A stretch of DNA of 23,519 nucleotides from an uncultured Solobacterium sp. (GCA_905194705.1 CAJJTI010000011.1:1-23519); one strand, 5' to 3'. Positions 14,424-22,636 are shown, counted from the first letter of the stretch. Program-made: numbers and translations. The notes: generated by a model from the letters alone, not told the origin.

Positions 14424-16508
14424 TTATAAAGAAAATAACATATCTTTATAAGTAGGAATCTTATAGAAGTTAGTAGAAGCGATTACTTCATAAGCATCAA
14501 TAGATTTACGAACCTGCATCATTTCTGTACAGATAATATCATGAATCTTGATACCTGTTTCATAAGTGTTTCCTTTAGCTAAGATATCTTTATAGTCTTT
14601 TTCTAGTTTTAATAAATCGGCATATAAAGTATCCATTAATTCTTTAATTTTACTTTCCTGATCAAGTAAATATTTAGGAGCATCTTTAATAGCAGAGATA
14701 TGATTTGCTTTCCACTCTTCATTCATTGCCGGCAAGATTGTACTTCTAACAATATTTGATAAAGTCTTTACTTCAATGCCAATTGTACTAATATATTGAT
14801 CTATTGCAATAGCTTTACGGGCATGTAATTCTTTTTCAGAGAAAACATCAAATTTAGTGAATAAATCGATAGTCTTTTCATCATCAAGTATAGATACTGC
14901 TTCGATATAAGAACGAATATTTGGTAGTCCTCTTCTTTCAGCTTCTTTTACCCATGCATCACTATAACCGTCACCTGAGAATAAAATTCTCTTATGGTTG
15001 TGGATGATATTTCTACATATTTCTAAAGCTTTAGAACGTATATCCTGTAAATATTTAATGCCTTCAAGTTCTTTATTGATATCTCTCAAAGCATCAGCCA
15101 TGATTGTATTTAATACTGTATTAGGTAAAGCGGCACTCATGCTTGAACCTAACATTCTAAATTCAAATTTGTTGCCGGTAAAAGCAAGTGGAGAAGTACG
15201 GTTACGGTCGGTATTGTCATGAGGAATATAAGATAAACCAGAGATAGGGTTAAATGCATCTTTATCTAGTGGTAAATGTTGTTTAGCGGATTCCTCTTTA
15301 TAAATGCTGAATAAAATATCTTCAATATAACTGCCTAGATATATTGAAATAATAGCAGGTGGAGCTTCATCAGCACCAAGTCGATGATCGTTTGCTCCAG
15401 AACTTGCACTATATCTTAATAATTCAGGATAAGTGTCTGCTGCCTTTAAGAAAGCACACATAAACACCAAGAAACGGATATTTTCAGCAGGTTTATCACC
15501 AGGAGAAAATAAATTTTGGCCATTACTTGTAACAATAGAGTAGTTATTGTGTTTTCCTGAACCGTTAATACCATCAAAAGGTTTTTCATGTAATAAGCAT
15601 GCTAAATCGTGTTTATCAGCGTTACGTTTTAGAGTGTCCATAATTAACTGGTTTTGATCTACAGCAATATTTACATTGTTATAAACAACAGCTAATTCAA
15701 ATTGTCCTGGAGCTACTTCATTATGTTCTGTTTTGGCATAAATTCCAAGTCTCCATAATTCTTTATTAACATCACTCATAAACTCTCGTACTCTTTCAGG
15801 AATAACAGCAAAATAGTGATCTTCAAGTTCCTGTCCTTTTGGAGCACTTGCACCAAATAAAGTTCTTCCTGTTAGTTTTAAGTCTAAGCGGGCATCAAAG
15901 TCTTTTTTATCAATTAAGAAATATTCTTGTTCAAGTCCGACAACAGGTGTGCAGTATTTAACATCTTTTTCACCTAGCAAATTGACTGTTTTAGTCGCTG
16001 CAACACTAATTGCTTGAATGGATTTTAATAGCGGATCTTTCGTATCTAATGATTCACCATTGTAAGATACAAAGACAGTAGGAATACATAAAACACCATT
16101 TTTAATAAATACAGGGGAAGTAACATCCCAATATGTATATCCACGGGCTTCAAAAGTAGCTCTTAAGCCACCACTTGGAAAGCTTGAAGCATCAGGTTCA
16201 CCTTTGATTAAAGATTTGCCTGAGAAGCGTGTCATTGGTTCGCCATTTGCTCCTGGATCAATAAATGAATCATGTTTTTCGGCAGTAGAACCAGTCATTG
16301 GCTGGAACCAGTGTGTATAGTGAGTAGCACCTTTTTCTAAAGCCCATCTTTTCATTGCATGAGCAATTGCATCGGCAGTAGGTCTATCTAATGTTTCTTC
16401 GTTTTCAACAGTTTTTTTCCAAGATAAATAAATTGGATAAGGTAAACGTTCTTGCATTTCGTGTTCACCAAATACAAGTGAACCAAATCCTTCAAATGGC
16501 TTTTCCAT
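14424..16508 (-). CDS. glnN: Glutamine synthetase type III
   Basis: 694 residues, the GSIII size, well above the roughly 440-470 of GSI. It forms glutamine from glutamate, ammonia and ATP. Type III signatures are the N-terminal block HWFQPMTGSTAEKHDSF, FPSGGLRATFEARGYTYWD, the metal/glutamate site VGLEQEYFLID, HNEVAPGQFE, NGSGKHNNYS, and RTSPLAFTGNKFEFR. The long helical C-terminal region is typical of GSIII dodecamers. AAAGGAG lies 8 nt before the ATG, and a clear sigma-A promoter sits at 16535-16563. No ammonium transporter or PII protein is adjacent. It ends in the bidirectional terminator at 14371. Confidence 0.97.
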   Translation of the reverse strand: MEKPFEGFGSLVFGEHEMQERLPYPIYLSWKKTVENEETLDRPTADAIAHAMKRWALEKGATHYTHWFQPMTGSTAEKHDSFIDPGANGEPMTRFSGKSLIKGEPDASSFPSGGLRATFEARGYTYWDVTSPVFIKNGVLCIPTVFVSYNGESLDTKDPLLKSIQAISVAATKTVNLLGEKDVKYCTPVVGLEQEYFLIDKKDFDARLDLKLTGRTLFGASAPKGQELEDHYFAVIPERVREFMSDVNKELWRLGIYAKTEHNEVAPGQFELAVVYNNVNIAVDQNQLIMDTLKRNADKHDLACLLHEKPFDGINGSGKHNNYSIVTSNGQNLFSPGDKPAENIRFLVFMCAFLKAADTYPELLRYSASSGANDHRLGADEAPPAIISIYLGSYIEDILFSIYKEESAKQHLPLDKDAFNPISGLSYIPHDNTDRNRTSPLAFTGNKFEFRMLGSSMSAALPNTVLNTIMADALRDINKELEGIKYLQDIRSKALEICRNIIHNHKRILFSGDGYSDAWVKEAERRGLPNIRSYIEAVSILDDEKTIDLFTKFDVFSEKELHARKAIAIDQYISTIGIEVKTLSNIVRSTILPAMNEEWKANHISAIKDAPKYLLDQESKIKELMDTLYADLLKLEKDYKDILAKGNTYETGIKIHDIICTEMMQVRKSIDAYEVIASTNFYKIPTYKDMLFSL

Positions 16509-16534
16509 AAAATATCTCCTTTTATTTTGTAATT

Positions 16535-16563
16535 ATTAAAATCCTATTTGTATATCTAGTCAA
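16535..16563 (-). promoter_or_regulatory. glnN: glnN promoter
   Basis: On the - strand TTGACT (16563-16558), a 17-nt spacer, TTTAAT (16540-16535), five of six matches in each hexamer. It is preceded by a very A/T-rich tract (about 16568-16660) that could act as an UP element. The tract carries two copies of ATTTCAAAAAA. A TGT-N11-ACA palindrome overlaps the -35, see findings. Confidence 0.7.
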
Positions 16564-16649
16564 CAAAAAAATAAAAGAAAATTGCAAAAAAATTTAAATG
16601 TATTTCAAAAAATGAAATTTTTTCTGCTTTATTTCAAAAAAATTCTAAA

Positions 16650-16678
16650 AAAATAAAAAATCCTCAATTTTGAGGATT
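16650..16678 (-). terminator. Terminator after the Nfu-type gene
   Basis: On the - strand AATCCTCAA / TTGAGGATT (16678-16659) is followed by TTTTTTATTTTTTT. The stem begins within the stop codon of the Nfu gene, and the T-run is long. It separates this pair from glnN, which is transcribed in the same direction. Confidence 0.88.
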
Positions 16679-16973
16679 AGTAGTATGTGTAACCATTGCC
16701 ATTATTTGCATTAGGATCAAATGAATAAGCTTCATCAAGTTTTACTGCTGTAACTTCAGGCACTTCATCAATAAGAATTGCTTCAATGCCTTGAGTCAGG
16801 GTTTCATCTATTGCCATACATCCAGCACAAGCTCCCAGCATTTTAACTGTAACTACTCCATCTTTGTAGTCAACTAATTGAACATCACCGCCATCTGCTT
16901 GAATATATGGTCTAATTTTACTGATTGTTTTTTCTATTCTTTCAAGTACATCTAATTTGTTATCTTCTGCCAT
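16677..16973 (-). CDS. NifU C-terminal-domain (Nfu-type) iron-sulfur carrier protein
   Basis: 98 residues, consisting only of the Nfu domain that holds and delivers an Fe-S cluster. The signatures are IRPYIQADGGDVQLVDY and GACAGCMAI with Cys49 and Cys52 (CxxC) as cluster ligands at a subunit interface. B. subtilis YutI is the same kind of protein. A Gly/Asn/Tyr-rich tail of about 15 residues ends the chain. Start: AAAGAGGT (16978-16985) lies 4-5 nt before ATG 16973; the longer start at 16997 would run into the preceding gene. It lies 13 nt behind the PAP2-like gene and shares its promoter. Confidence 0.93.
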   Translation of the reverse strand: MAEDNKLDVLERIEKTISKIRPYIQADGGDVQLVDYKDGVVTVKMLGACAGCMAIDETLTQGIEAILIDEVPEVTAVKLDEAYSFDPNANNGNGYTYY

Positions 16974-16986
16974 AATTACCTCTTTT

Positions 16987-17442
16987 CTAGAATCCATACC
17001 AAAATATTAGGGCAACTGCACATCCAAGGATTATGCCGCCTATTACTTCAAACCATTTATGTCCTAAAACTTCTTTCATTTTTGTATGATAGATAGGATT
17101 AAGGAATTTGATATGAAATTCTTCTTGAATATCATGTACAAGTTGTTGTGTTACACGGATATTCTGACCACTATAATATCTTACATTTGCTGCATCGTAT
17201 ATTACAATGCATGCAAATGCTAATGACACTGCAAATAATGTGGAACTGAATTTTTCCTGTAAGCCTACTGATAATGCTAGTGCGGATACTAGAGCACTGT
17301 GAGAGCTTGGAAATCCACCACTATCATGAGCTAAATGCCAATGCCATTCATGTTTTACACAATAATAAATAAAAGGCTTTAAAAACTGTGCAAGTAATGC
17401 AGAGACAATAGCTGAGTAGAAAGGATACATCGTATGAACCAT
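16987..17442 (-). CDS. Divergent PAP2-family membrane protein (DUF212, YuiD-like)
   Basis: 151 residues. Signatures of the DUF212 branch of the PAP2 phosphatase superfamily are HDSGGFPSSHSALVSALA (GGxPSSHSA) and YDAANVRYYSGQ with the Asp-Ala-x-x-Val-Arg element. Hydrophobic helices are seen at about 5-28, 44-62, 67-86 and 130-150. PAP2 enzymes dephosphorylate lipid or soluble phosphates; the substrate of this branch is not established. GAGGT lies 7 nt before the ATG at 17442. A second ATG four codons later is also possible. It heads a two-gene unit with the Nfu gene and is divergent from the S1-domain gene. Confidence 0.88.
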   Translation of the reverse strand: MVHTMYPFYSAIVSALLAQFLKPFIYYCVKHEWHWHLAHDSGGFPSSHSALVSALALSVGLQEKFSSTLFAVSLAFACIVIYDAANVRYYSGQNIRVTQQLVHDIQEEFHIKFLNPIYHTKMKEVLGHKWFEVIGGIILGCAVALIFWYGF

Positions 17443-17461
17443 TTAATTTACCTCGCTTGTA

Positions 17462-17496
17462 AAGTATAGCACACAGAACCTTCTGGTGATATACTT
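17462..17496. promoter_or_regulatory. Symmetrical divergent promoter between the PAP2-like and S1-domain genes
   Basis: The outer arms AAGTATA (17462-17468) and TATACTT (17490-17496) are exact inverted repeats. Each is an extended -10: TGC-TATACT on the - strand, TGA-TATACT on the + strand. The inner arms CAGAA/TTCTG (17474-17478, 17481-17485) and CAC/GTG extend the symmetry, with one mismatch and one extra base in 17. Each -10 falls roughly where the other promoter's -35 contact would lie. Confidence 0.6.
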
Positions 17497-17529
17497 ACCA
17501 CGGGAAGAAAAGATAAAGAATATATTAAG

Positions 17530-17898
17530 ATGAAGTATAAAATTGGCGAAATTGTTGAAGGGAAAATCACAGGGATTCAAGCATATGGAGCTTTTGTAGC
17601 ATTAGATGATGATACAAATGGACTAATACATATATCTGAAATCAGTGATGGATATGTAAAAGATATTACACGATTTGTTAGAGTTGGTGACACAGTTCGT
17701 GTTAAAATAATTGATATCGATGAAAGCACTAATCAAGTAAGATTGTCGTTAAAGGCTCTGCATAAGAAAAGAGCACATGGCCGTATGGGAATGTTTTCTC
17801 ACAAAGCCACTCTACCTGAATCAAAACTTGGTTTTCTTTCTATCGAGAAGCAATTACCAATATGGATTCAAGAAGCAAAAAAAGGAGATAGAAGATGA
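17530..17898 (+). CDS. Single S1-domain RNA-binding protein (YugI / CvfD / GSP13-like)
   Basis: 122 residues. An S1 OB-fold fills about residues 1-76, with IGEIVEGKITGIQAYGAFVAL, GLIHISEIS and VKIIDIDESTNQVRLSLKAL. A basic stretch (KKRAHGR) and a short C-terminal tail follow. Proteins of this layout bind ribosomes or mRNA and act in stress and post-transcriptional control in Bacillus and Streptococcus. The exact role here is inferred. No good SD is seen before the ATG, in contrast to most genes in the window. The stop overlaps the pgi start (ATGA, 17895-17898), so pgi translation is probably coupled to it. Confidence 0.87.
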   Translation: MKYKIGEIVEGKITGIQAYGAFVALDDDTNGLIHISEISDGYVKDITRFVRVGDTVRVKIIDIDESTNQVRLSLKALHKKRAHGRMGMFSHKATLPESKLGFLSIEKQLPIWIQEAKKGDRR

Positions 17899-19179
17899 TT
17901 AAATTCGATGAAACACATGGTTTATTTGATGAAAAAATTGAAGATTTCCAACCACAAGTAACAGAGATCCACAAAAGCATCCGTGAGAAAACAGGAAAAG
18001 GAAATGATTTTTTAGGATGGGTTGACTGGGCTAATACGTATGACAAAGAAGAATTCGATAGAATGCTTAAATTAGCTGAAAAGCTAAATGACAAAGCCGA
18101 AGTAGTCGTTGTATGTGGTATTGGTGGAAGTTATTTAGGTGCTCGTGCAGCTGCTGAAATGATCCAGGGTTTATATCCAAATACAAAGCATGAAATTGTA
18201 TTTGTTGGAAATACATTCTCAAGTACATATATCAATCAAGTTATCGAACATATTAAAGGTAAGAGTGTTGTCCTAAACGTTATTTCTAAATCAGGTACAA
18301 CAACAGAAACAGCTTTAGCATTCCGTATTTTACGTGAATATATGGAAGAAACATATGGTAAAGAAGAATGCAAAGAAAGAATTATTGCAACAACTGACAA
18401 AGCTCGTGGAACTTTAAAAGCTTTAGCAGATGAAGAAGGATATGAAACTTTTGTTATTCCTGATGATATTGGTGGAAGATATTCTGTTATTACACCAGTA
18501 GGTTTATTACCTCTAGCATTAATTGGTGTAGATATCAAAAAAATCATGCAAGGTTATACAGATGCCTTCAATGAATTAAATACAGCAGATTTAAAAGAAA
18601 ATACAGCTTACCGTTATGCTGTAGCTCGTCGTATTCTTCAAAATCATGGATATGATGTAGAAATGTTTGTTGCGTATGAACCACAACTAAGAAGTTTATC
18701 TGAATGGTGGAAACAATTATTAGGCGAAAGTGAAGGAAAAGATGGAAAGGGTATTCTACCTGATTCTTGCGTATTCTCTACTGATCTTCATAGCTTAGGA
18801 CAATTTGTTCAAGAAGGTAAGAAAGTATTATTTGAAACAGTATTAACTGTAGAAACACCTACTATTGATGCGACTGTTCCTAATGATGCTGATAATAAAG
18901 ATGGTATGAACTATCTAACAGGCAAGCTTAGACTGGGTTAACAAGATGGCTTTTGAAGGAACTTTAGAAGCACATGTTGAAACAGGTAAAGTGCCAAACC
19001 TTGTATTATCTATCGCTGATATGAAAGAATACAGCTTTGGTTATATGTGCTATTGGTTCTTTGTGGCTACAGCTATGACTTGCTACATGCTTGATATCAA
19101 TCCATTCAACCAGCCTGGTGTAGAAGTTTATAAAAAGAATATGTTTAGACTACTAGGAAAACCTGGTTACGAAAAATAA
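17895..19179 (+). pseudogene. pgi: Glucose-6-phosphate isomerase, interrupted by a single-base +1 frameshift
   Basis: The enzyme interconverts glucose-6-phosphate and fructose-6-phosphate. The first frame (17895-18941) gives 348 residues with GIGGSYLGARA, ISKSGTTTE, DDIGGRYSVI, catalytic Glu278 (GESEGK) and His299 (TDLHSLGQ), then ends after [10 protein letters not shown]. The rest of the family sequence continues in the +1 frame from 18931: [11 protein letters not shown] to the stop at 19179. That part contains the C-terminal signature [10 protein letters not shown] with the catalytic Lys. Removing one base near 18930 gives a 427-residue protein. In it Glu-His and His-Lys spacings are 21 and 114, the same as in the Geobacillus enzyme, so nothing else is missing. 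As read, neither piece is active alone. The shift may be a sequencing error, a true mutation, or recoding at CTT-AGA-C. The SD AAAGGAG lies in the overlapping S1 gene. Confidence 0.88.
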
Positions 19180-19189
19180 ATAAAAGAAC

Positions 19190-19216
19190 AAAAAGTGGTG
19201 TAAAAGCCACTTTTTA
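19190..19216 (+). terminator. Terminator after pgi
   Basis: AAAAAGTGG (19190-19198) pairs with CCACTTTTT (19207-19215) around an 8-nt loop. The T-run is the end of the 3' arm, followed by ATATT. It ends the S1-pgi unit ahead of the purine promoter. Confidence 0.8.
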
Positions 19217-19258
19217 TATTATTTAGCTATGTGAAAAAGATAAAAAGCAAAATATAAG

Positions 19259-19287
19259 TTTACAAAAGCATTTATTTATAGTTTAAT
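19259..19287 (+). promoter_or_regulatory. Promoter of the purine-salvage operon
   Basis: TTTACA (19259-19264), a 17-nt spacer and TTTAAT (19282-19287) each match five of six consensus bases. Transcription would start near 19294, about 10 nt before the riboswitch aptamer. Confidence 0.7.
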
Positions 19288-19303
19288 AGAATCTGTTTTT
19301 CAA

Positions 19304-19427
19304 ATCATATAATGTCCCTAATGTGGTGGGACAGTCTCTACATCTTGACCGTAAATCAAGGTACTATGATAGATGTTTACTCCTCTATCATTTCTGGTGA
19401 TTGAAAAACACTCAATGATAAGGGGGA
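19304..19427 (+). promoter_or_regulatory. Purine riboswitch, guanine type, with a translational expression platform
   Basis: The aptamer spans 19304-19370. P1 is ATCATA/TATGAT. J1/2 is TAAT. P2 is GTCCC/GGGAC with loop AATGTGG. J2/3 is AGTCTCTAC. P3 is ATCTTGA/TCAAGGT with loop CCGTAAA. J3/1 is AC. The two loops can form the GG-CC contact. The specificity base before TATG is C (19364, equal to C74), predicting guanine/hypoxanthine rather than adenine. Downstream, 19381-19392 can pair with 19414-19426, burying the SD GGGGG. Alternatively, 19384-19391 can pair with ATGATAGA (19366-19373), which overlaps the P1 3' strand. Ligand binding would therefore close the RBS. No terminator is present, so control looks translational. 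Confidence 0.88.
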
Positions 19428-19432
19428 TTATA

Positions 19433-20764
19433 ATGAATAAATTGAGTCGCTTTTTTGCTTTTGAAGAGAAAGGGACATCATTTCAAATTGAAGTGATTGC
19501 CGGATTAACAACATTTATGACGATGGCGTATGTACTTGTTACGCAACCTGGAGCTGTCTGTGGTTTTGGGCCAGATGCATATATCGTCGATTGTAATGGA
19601 GTGATGATCACAAAAGAAGCTATCATGGTTACTTGTGCATTCATTTCAGCAATAATAACAATTTTAATGGGTTTATATGCTAACTTGCCATTTGCTTTAT
19701 CAACTGGTATGGGTAGTAACTTTATGTTTGGTGCTTTAATTCAATCTGGTGCTATGAGTTATGGTGCATGTATGGCCATTACATTAATCAGTGGAATTAT
19801 CTTCGTTATTTTAACAAGACTTGGTATTCGTGATTTGATTGTTAAAGCAATGCCTAAAAATCTTAAAGTTGCGATTGGTGTAGCTATTGGTTTCTTTATT
19901 GCTTATTTAGGTTTCAAAAATAGTGGTATCGGTACTTTCATTAATGGTATTGGTCAAGGTAACTTCAAAGATCCAAGTGTATATTTAGCTATCTTTGGTT
20001 TATTCCTAATTGGTTTCTTAAATGCTTATAAAGTAAAAGGTTCTATCATGATTGGTATTGTCGTTGTTACTTTATTAGGTATTCCACTAGGTGTAACAAC
20101 TTTACCTGCAACATTAGCTAAATTACCTGATATGGCTGGTTTGCAAAATATCATTTTCAATTTTGATTTCAAATCAATCTTAACATTCAGTTGTATTCCA
20201 TTAATCTTTATTACATTCTGTGGTGACTTCTTCTCAACACTTGGTACAGTACTAGGTTGTGGTGCTAAAGCAGGAATGTTAGATAAAGATGGTAACTTTG
20301 AACATATTGAAAAACCATTCCTAGTAGATGCAATCGGTACAGTCGTTGGTGCTTGTACTGGTAATACAACAATTACAACTTATGTTGAATCTGGTGCTGG
20401 TGTTCAAGCAGGTGGTAAAACAGGTGTTACAGCTATTACTGTAGCTGTATGTTTCTTACTATCAATGTTCTTATCACCACTTGTATTAATTATTCCTAAT
20501 GCCGCAACAGGACCTGCATTAATCTTCGTTGGTTTCTTAATGATTGAAGGAATTTCACAAATTGAATTCAGCAAGTTTGATGAAGCATTTGGACCATTTA
20601 TTATGATTATGTTCACTATCTTTACAGGTAGTATTGCTAGTGGTATTTGTGCTGGTATCATTGCACATGTATTTATTAAAGTAGCTTGTGGAAAAGCAAA
20701 AGAAGTAAACTTAATTCTTTATGTTCTATTAATTCCATTAGTACTATATTTTATTGCTGGATGA
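19433..20764 (+). CDS. NCS2-family purine permease (AzgA/PbuG type: guanine/hypoxanthine/adenine)
   Basis: 443 residues, a polytopic permease of the AzgA-like branch of NCS2, expected to import purine bases with protons. It has the start FAFEEKGTSFQIEVIAGLTTFMTMAYV, TGMGSNFMFG, and the substrate-site loop GNTTITTYVESGAGVQAGGKTG. About a dozen hydrophobic segments fill the chain. Start: AGGGGG (19421-19426) lies 6 nt before ATG 19433; an in-frame ATG at 19373 would overlap the riboswitch platform and is rejected. It is the first gene behind the guanine riboswitch and is followed after 8 nt or fewer by the adenine deaminase gene, so uptake and interconversion are controlled together. Exact base preference is not readable from the sequence, though the riboswitch favours guanine/hypoxanthine. 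Confidence 0.93.
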   Translation: MNKLSRFFAFEEKGTSFQIEVIAGLTTFMTMAYVLVTQPGAVCGFGPDAYIVDCNGVMITKEAIMVTCAFISAIITILMGLYANLPFALSTGMGSNFMFGALIQSGAMSYGACMAITLISGIIFVILTRLGIRDLIVKAMPKNLKVAIGVAIGFFIAYLGFKNSGIGTFINGIGQGNFKDPSVYLAIFGLFLIGFLNAYKVKGSIMIGIVVVTLLGIPLGVTTLPATLAKLPDMAGLQNIIFNFDFKSILTFSCIPLIFITFCGDFFSTLGTVLGCGAKAGMLDKDGNFEHIEKPFLVDAIGTVVGACTGNTTITTYVESGAGVQAGGKTGVTAITVAVCFLLSMFLSPLVLIIPNAATGPALIFVGFLMIEGISQIEFSKFDEAFGPFIMIMFTIFTGSIASGICAGIIAHVFIKVACGKAKEVNLILYVLLIPLVLYFIAG

Positions 20765-20772
20765 GGTGAATG

Positions 20773-22542
20773 ATGAGAGTAAAAAATAATAGAAAAGAAC
20801 TAATTAAAGCAGCTTTAGGACTTGTTGAATGTGATTTAGCAATTAAAAATGCACAATTATTAAATGTATTTACAGGTGAAGTATATCCTGCAACGGTATT
20901 TGTGTATGATGGTGCAATAGCACATGTTGAATACAGAAACCTTGAAGAAGGTTTAGATAAAGTTAAGGTTGTTGTTGACGCTGAAGGTAAATATTTAATT
21001 CCTGGTTTAATTGATGCTCACATGCATATTGAAAGCAGTATGTTAACACCACGTAACTTTGCAAAAGTATCTATTCCAAGTGGTACAACAACAATTGTTA
21101 TGGATCCACATGAAATTGGTAATGTTTATGGGGTTGAAGGCGTTAAATATATGCATGACTCTGGTGAAGGTCTACCTCAAAGACAATTTGTAGATATTCC
21201 AAGTTGCGTTCCTGCTGTACCAGGATGCGAAAACGCTGGAGCTGAATTCTTTGCGAAAGAAATCGAAGAATTAGCTGAATTAAAGCGAGTTATTGGTTTA
21301 GCAGAAGTAATGGACTATATTGGTGTAATCAATCAAGAAGATAGAATGGCTGATATTATTCACGCTGCTGAAAGAAAAGGTTTATATCTTCAAGGACATG
21401 CTCCATTTGTATCAAGTAGAGATTTAAGTGCTTATTTAATCGGTGGACCTGTTACAGATCACGAATCTCGTACAGGTGAAGAAGCAATTGAAAAATTAAG
21501 AAGTGGTATGTTTATTGACTCTAGAGAATCAAGTATCACACATAATGTTAAAGATATCTGGGAAGGTGTTAAACATTGCAAATTCTTTGATCATTATTGC
21601 TTATGCACAGATGATAGAGAAGCGGATGATTTATTGCATGAAGGACATATTAACTATGTTGTTAATGCAGCAATTAAATATGGTATGGATCCTATCACAG
21701 CAATTAAGTCTGCTACTTTAAATACAGCTAGAGAAATTAACGTAACTGATTTAGGTGCTATTGCGCCTGGATATGTAGCAGATATGTTACTTGTTGAAGA
21801 TTTAAGTAATATTCATCCTACACACGTATTCTTTGAAGGAAAACTTGTTGCTCAAGATGGCAAGTTATTACAACCTATTGAAGATAAAGAATACGAAATT
21901 GAAACGAGAAATTCTGTACAGCTAAAAGAATTATCACTTGAAGATTTCCATGTAGATACACCAGTTGAAAATGGAAAAGTAAAAGTCAATGTAATGGTAT
22001 ATCCTAATCTAGAACTATCTTCTACTTATGTTGAAAAAACAGAATTTGAAGTAAAAGATGGAAATATCGTATTACCTGACGATGATTATAAATTTGTTAT
22101 TGTATTAAATCGTTATGGTAAAGGTACAATTGGAAAAGGTATTGTAAAAGGATTTGGTACAAAGAAAGGTGCTTTAGCTTCTACTGTATCTCATGACTCT
22201 CATAATTTGACAGTTGTATATGATAATGAAAAAGACGCATTACTAGTCGCTAATACATTAAAAGAATGTGGTGGTGGAATGTGTGCTGCTTATAATGGTA
22301 CAGTTTTATCAACTTTACCTCTACCTTTAGCAGGCTTAATGTCATTAAAATCTGCAGAAGAATTATCAGTTGTTTCTCAAAAGATGAAACAAGCTATTGT
22401 AGAACTAGGCTTAACAGATATGGAAAATCCACTATTAAGAATTGTTACATTAGCACTACCTGTAATTCCTGAAGTAAAGATGAGTGATTTAGGTTTAGTA
22501 GATGTACTAACAAAGAAGATTATTCTTTTTTACGCTGAATAA
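20773..22542 (+). CDS. ade: Adenine deaminase (AdeC-type amidohydrolase)
   Basis: 589 residues, normal for this family. It converts adenine to hypoxanthine and ammonia in purine salvage. The amidohydrolase metal site HxH is in LIDAHMHIESSM (His84 and His86, counting from the upstream ATG), followed by SGTTTIVMDPHEIGN. Later come QGHAPFVSSRDLSAY, TDHESRTGEEA, SITHNVKDIW and the active-site CTDDREADDLL. A C-terminal domain (about 410-589) with DSHNLTVVY is typical of the adenine deaminase branch rather than of adenosine deaminases. GAGGT (20763-20767) overlaps the permease stop and lies 5 nt before ATG 20773, which is preferred over the ATG at 20770. It shares the riboswitch-controlled transcript with the permease. 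Confidence 0.95.
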   Translation: MRVKNNRKELIKAALGLVECDLAIKNAQLLNVFTGEVYPATVFVYDGAIAHVEYRNLEEGLDKVKVVVDAEGKYLIPGLIDAHMHIESSMLTPRNFAKVSIPSGTTTIVMDPHEIGNVYGVEGVKYMHDSGEGLPQRQFVDIPSCVPAVPGCENAGAEFFAKEIEELAELKRVIGLAEVMDYIGVINQEDRMADIIHAAERKGLYLQGHAPFVSSRDLSAYLIGGPVTDHESRTGEEAIEKLRSGMFIDSRESSITHNVKDIWEGVKHCKFFDHYCLCTDDREADDLLHEGHINYVVNAAIKYGMDPITAIKSATLNTAREINVTDLGAIAPGYVADMLLVEDLSNIHPTHVFFEGKLVAQDGKLLQPIEDKEYEIETRNSVQLKELSLEDFHVDTPVENGKVKVNVMVYPNLELSSTYVEKTEFEVKDGNIVLPDDDYKFVIVLNRYGKGTIGKGIVKGFGTKKGALASTVSHDSHNLTVVYDNEKDALLVANTLKECGGGMCAAYNGTVLSTLPLPLAGLMSLKSAEELSVVSQKMKQAIVELGLTDMENPLLRIVTLALPVIPEVKMSDLGLVDVLTKKIILFYAE

Positions 22543-22565
22543 TTGATTAATTAAATAGATTAAGT

Positions 22566-22603
22566 ATATCCTTCCGTATGTTTATTTATGGAAGGATATT
22601 TTT
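22566..22603 (+). terminator. Terminator after the adenine deaminase gene
   Basis: ATATCCTTCC (22566-22575) pairs with GGAAGGATAT (22590-22599), a 10-bp perfect stem with a 14-nt loop, followed by TTTT to 22603. It closes the purine-salvage unit. Confidence 0.88.
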
Positions 22604-22636
22604 ATGAAAATAGATATAATTTAGTTGGGCAAGTAT

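Noticed and set aside
16600..16650. Short direct repeat ATTTCAAAAAA (two copies) as a regulator site or repeat element
   Set aside because: It is low-complexity A/T sequence in an upstream tract. Two imperfect copies do not support a specific repeat.
17494..17502. 9-mer CTTACCACG shared by the 17443-17529 interval and, inverted, by 13642-13650
   Set aside because: In one place it covers a -35 box and in the other it lies past a -10. No common role fits, and chance recurrence of a 9-mer in promoter-like DNA is plausible.
18946..19179. Separate small gene of 77 residues after pgi
   Set aside because: It is the C-terminal fifth of glucose-6-phosphate isomerase in the +1 frame. It has no SD and is treated as part of the frameshifted pgi.
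19373..19432. Longer N-terminus for the purine permease
   Set aside because: The extra 20 codons lie in the riboswitch platform, are not permease-like, and AGGGGG clearly serves ATG 19433.
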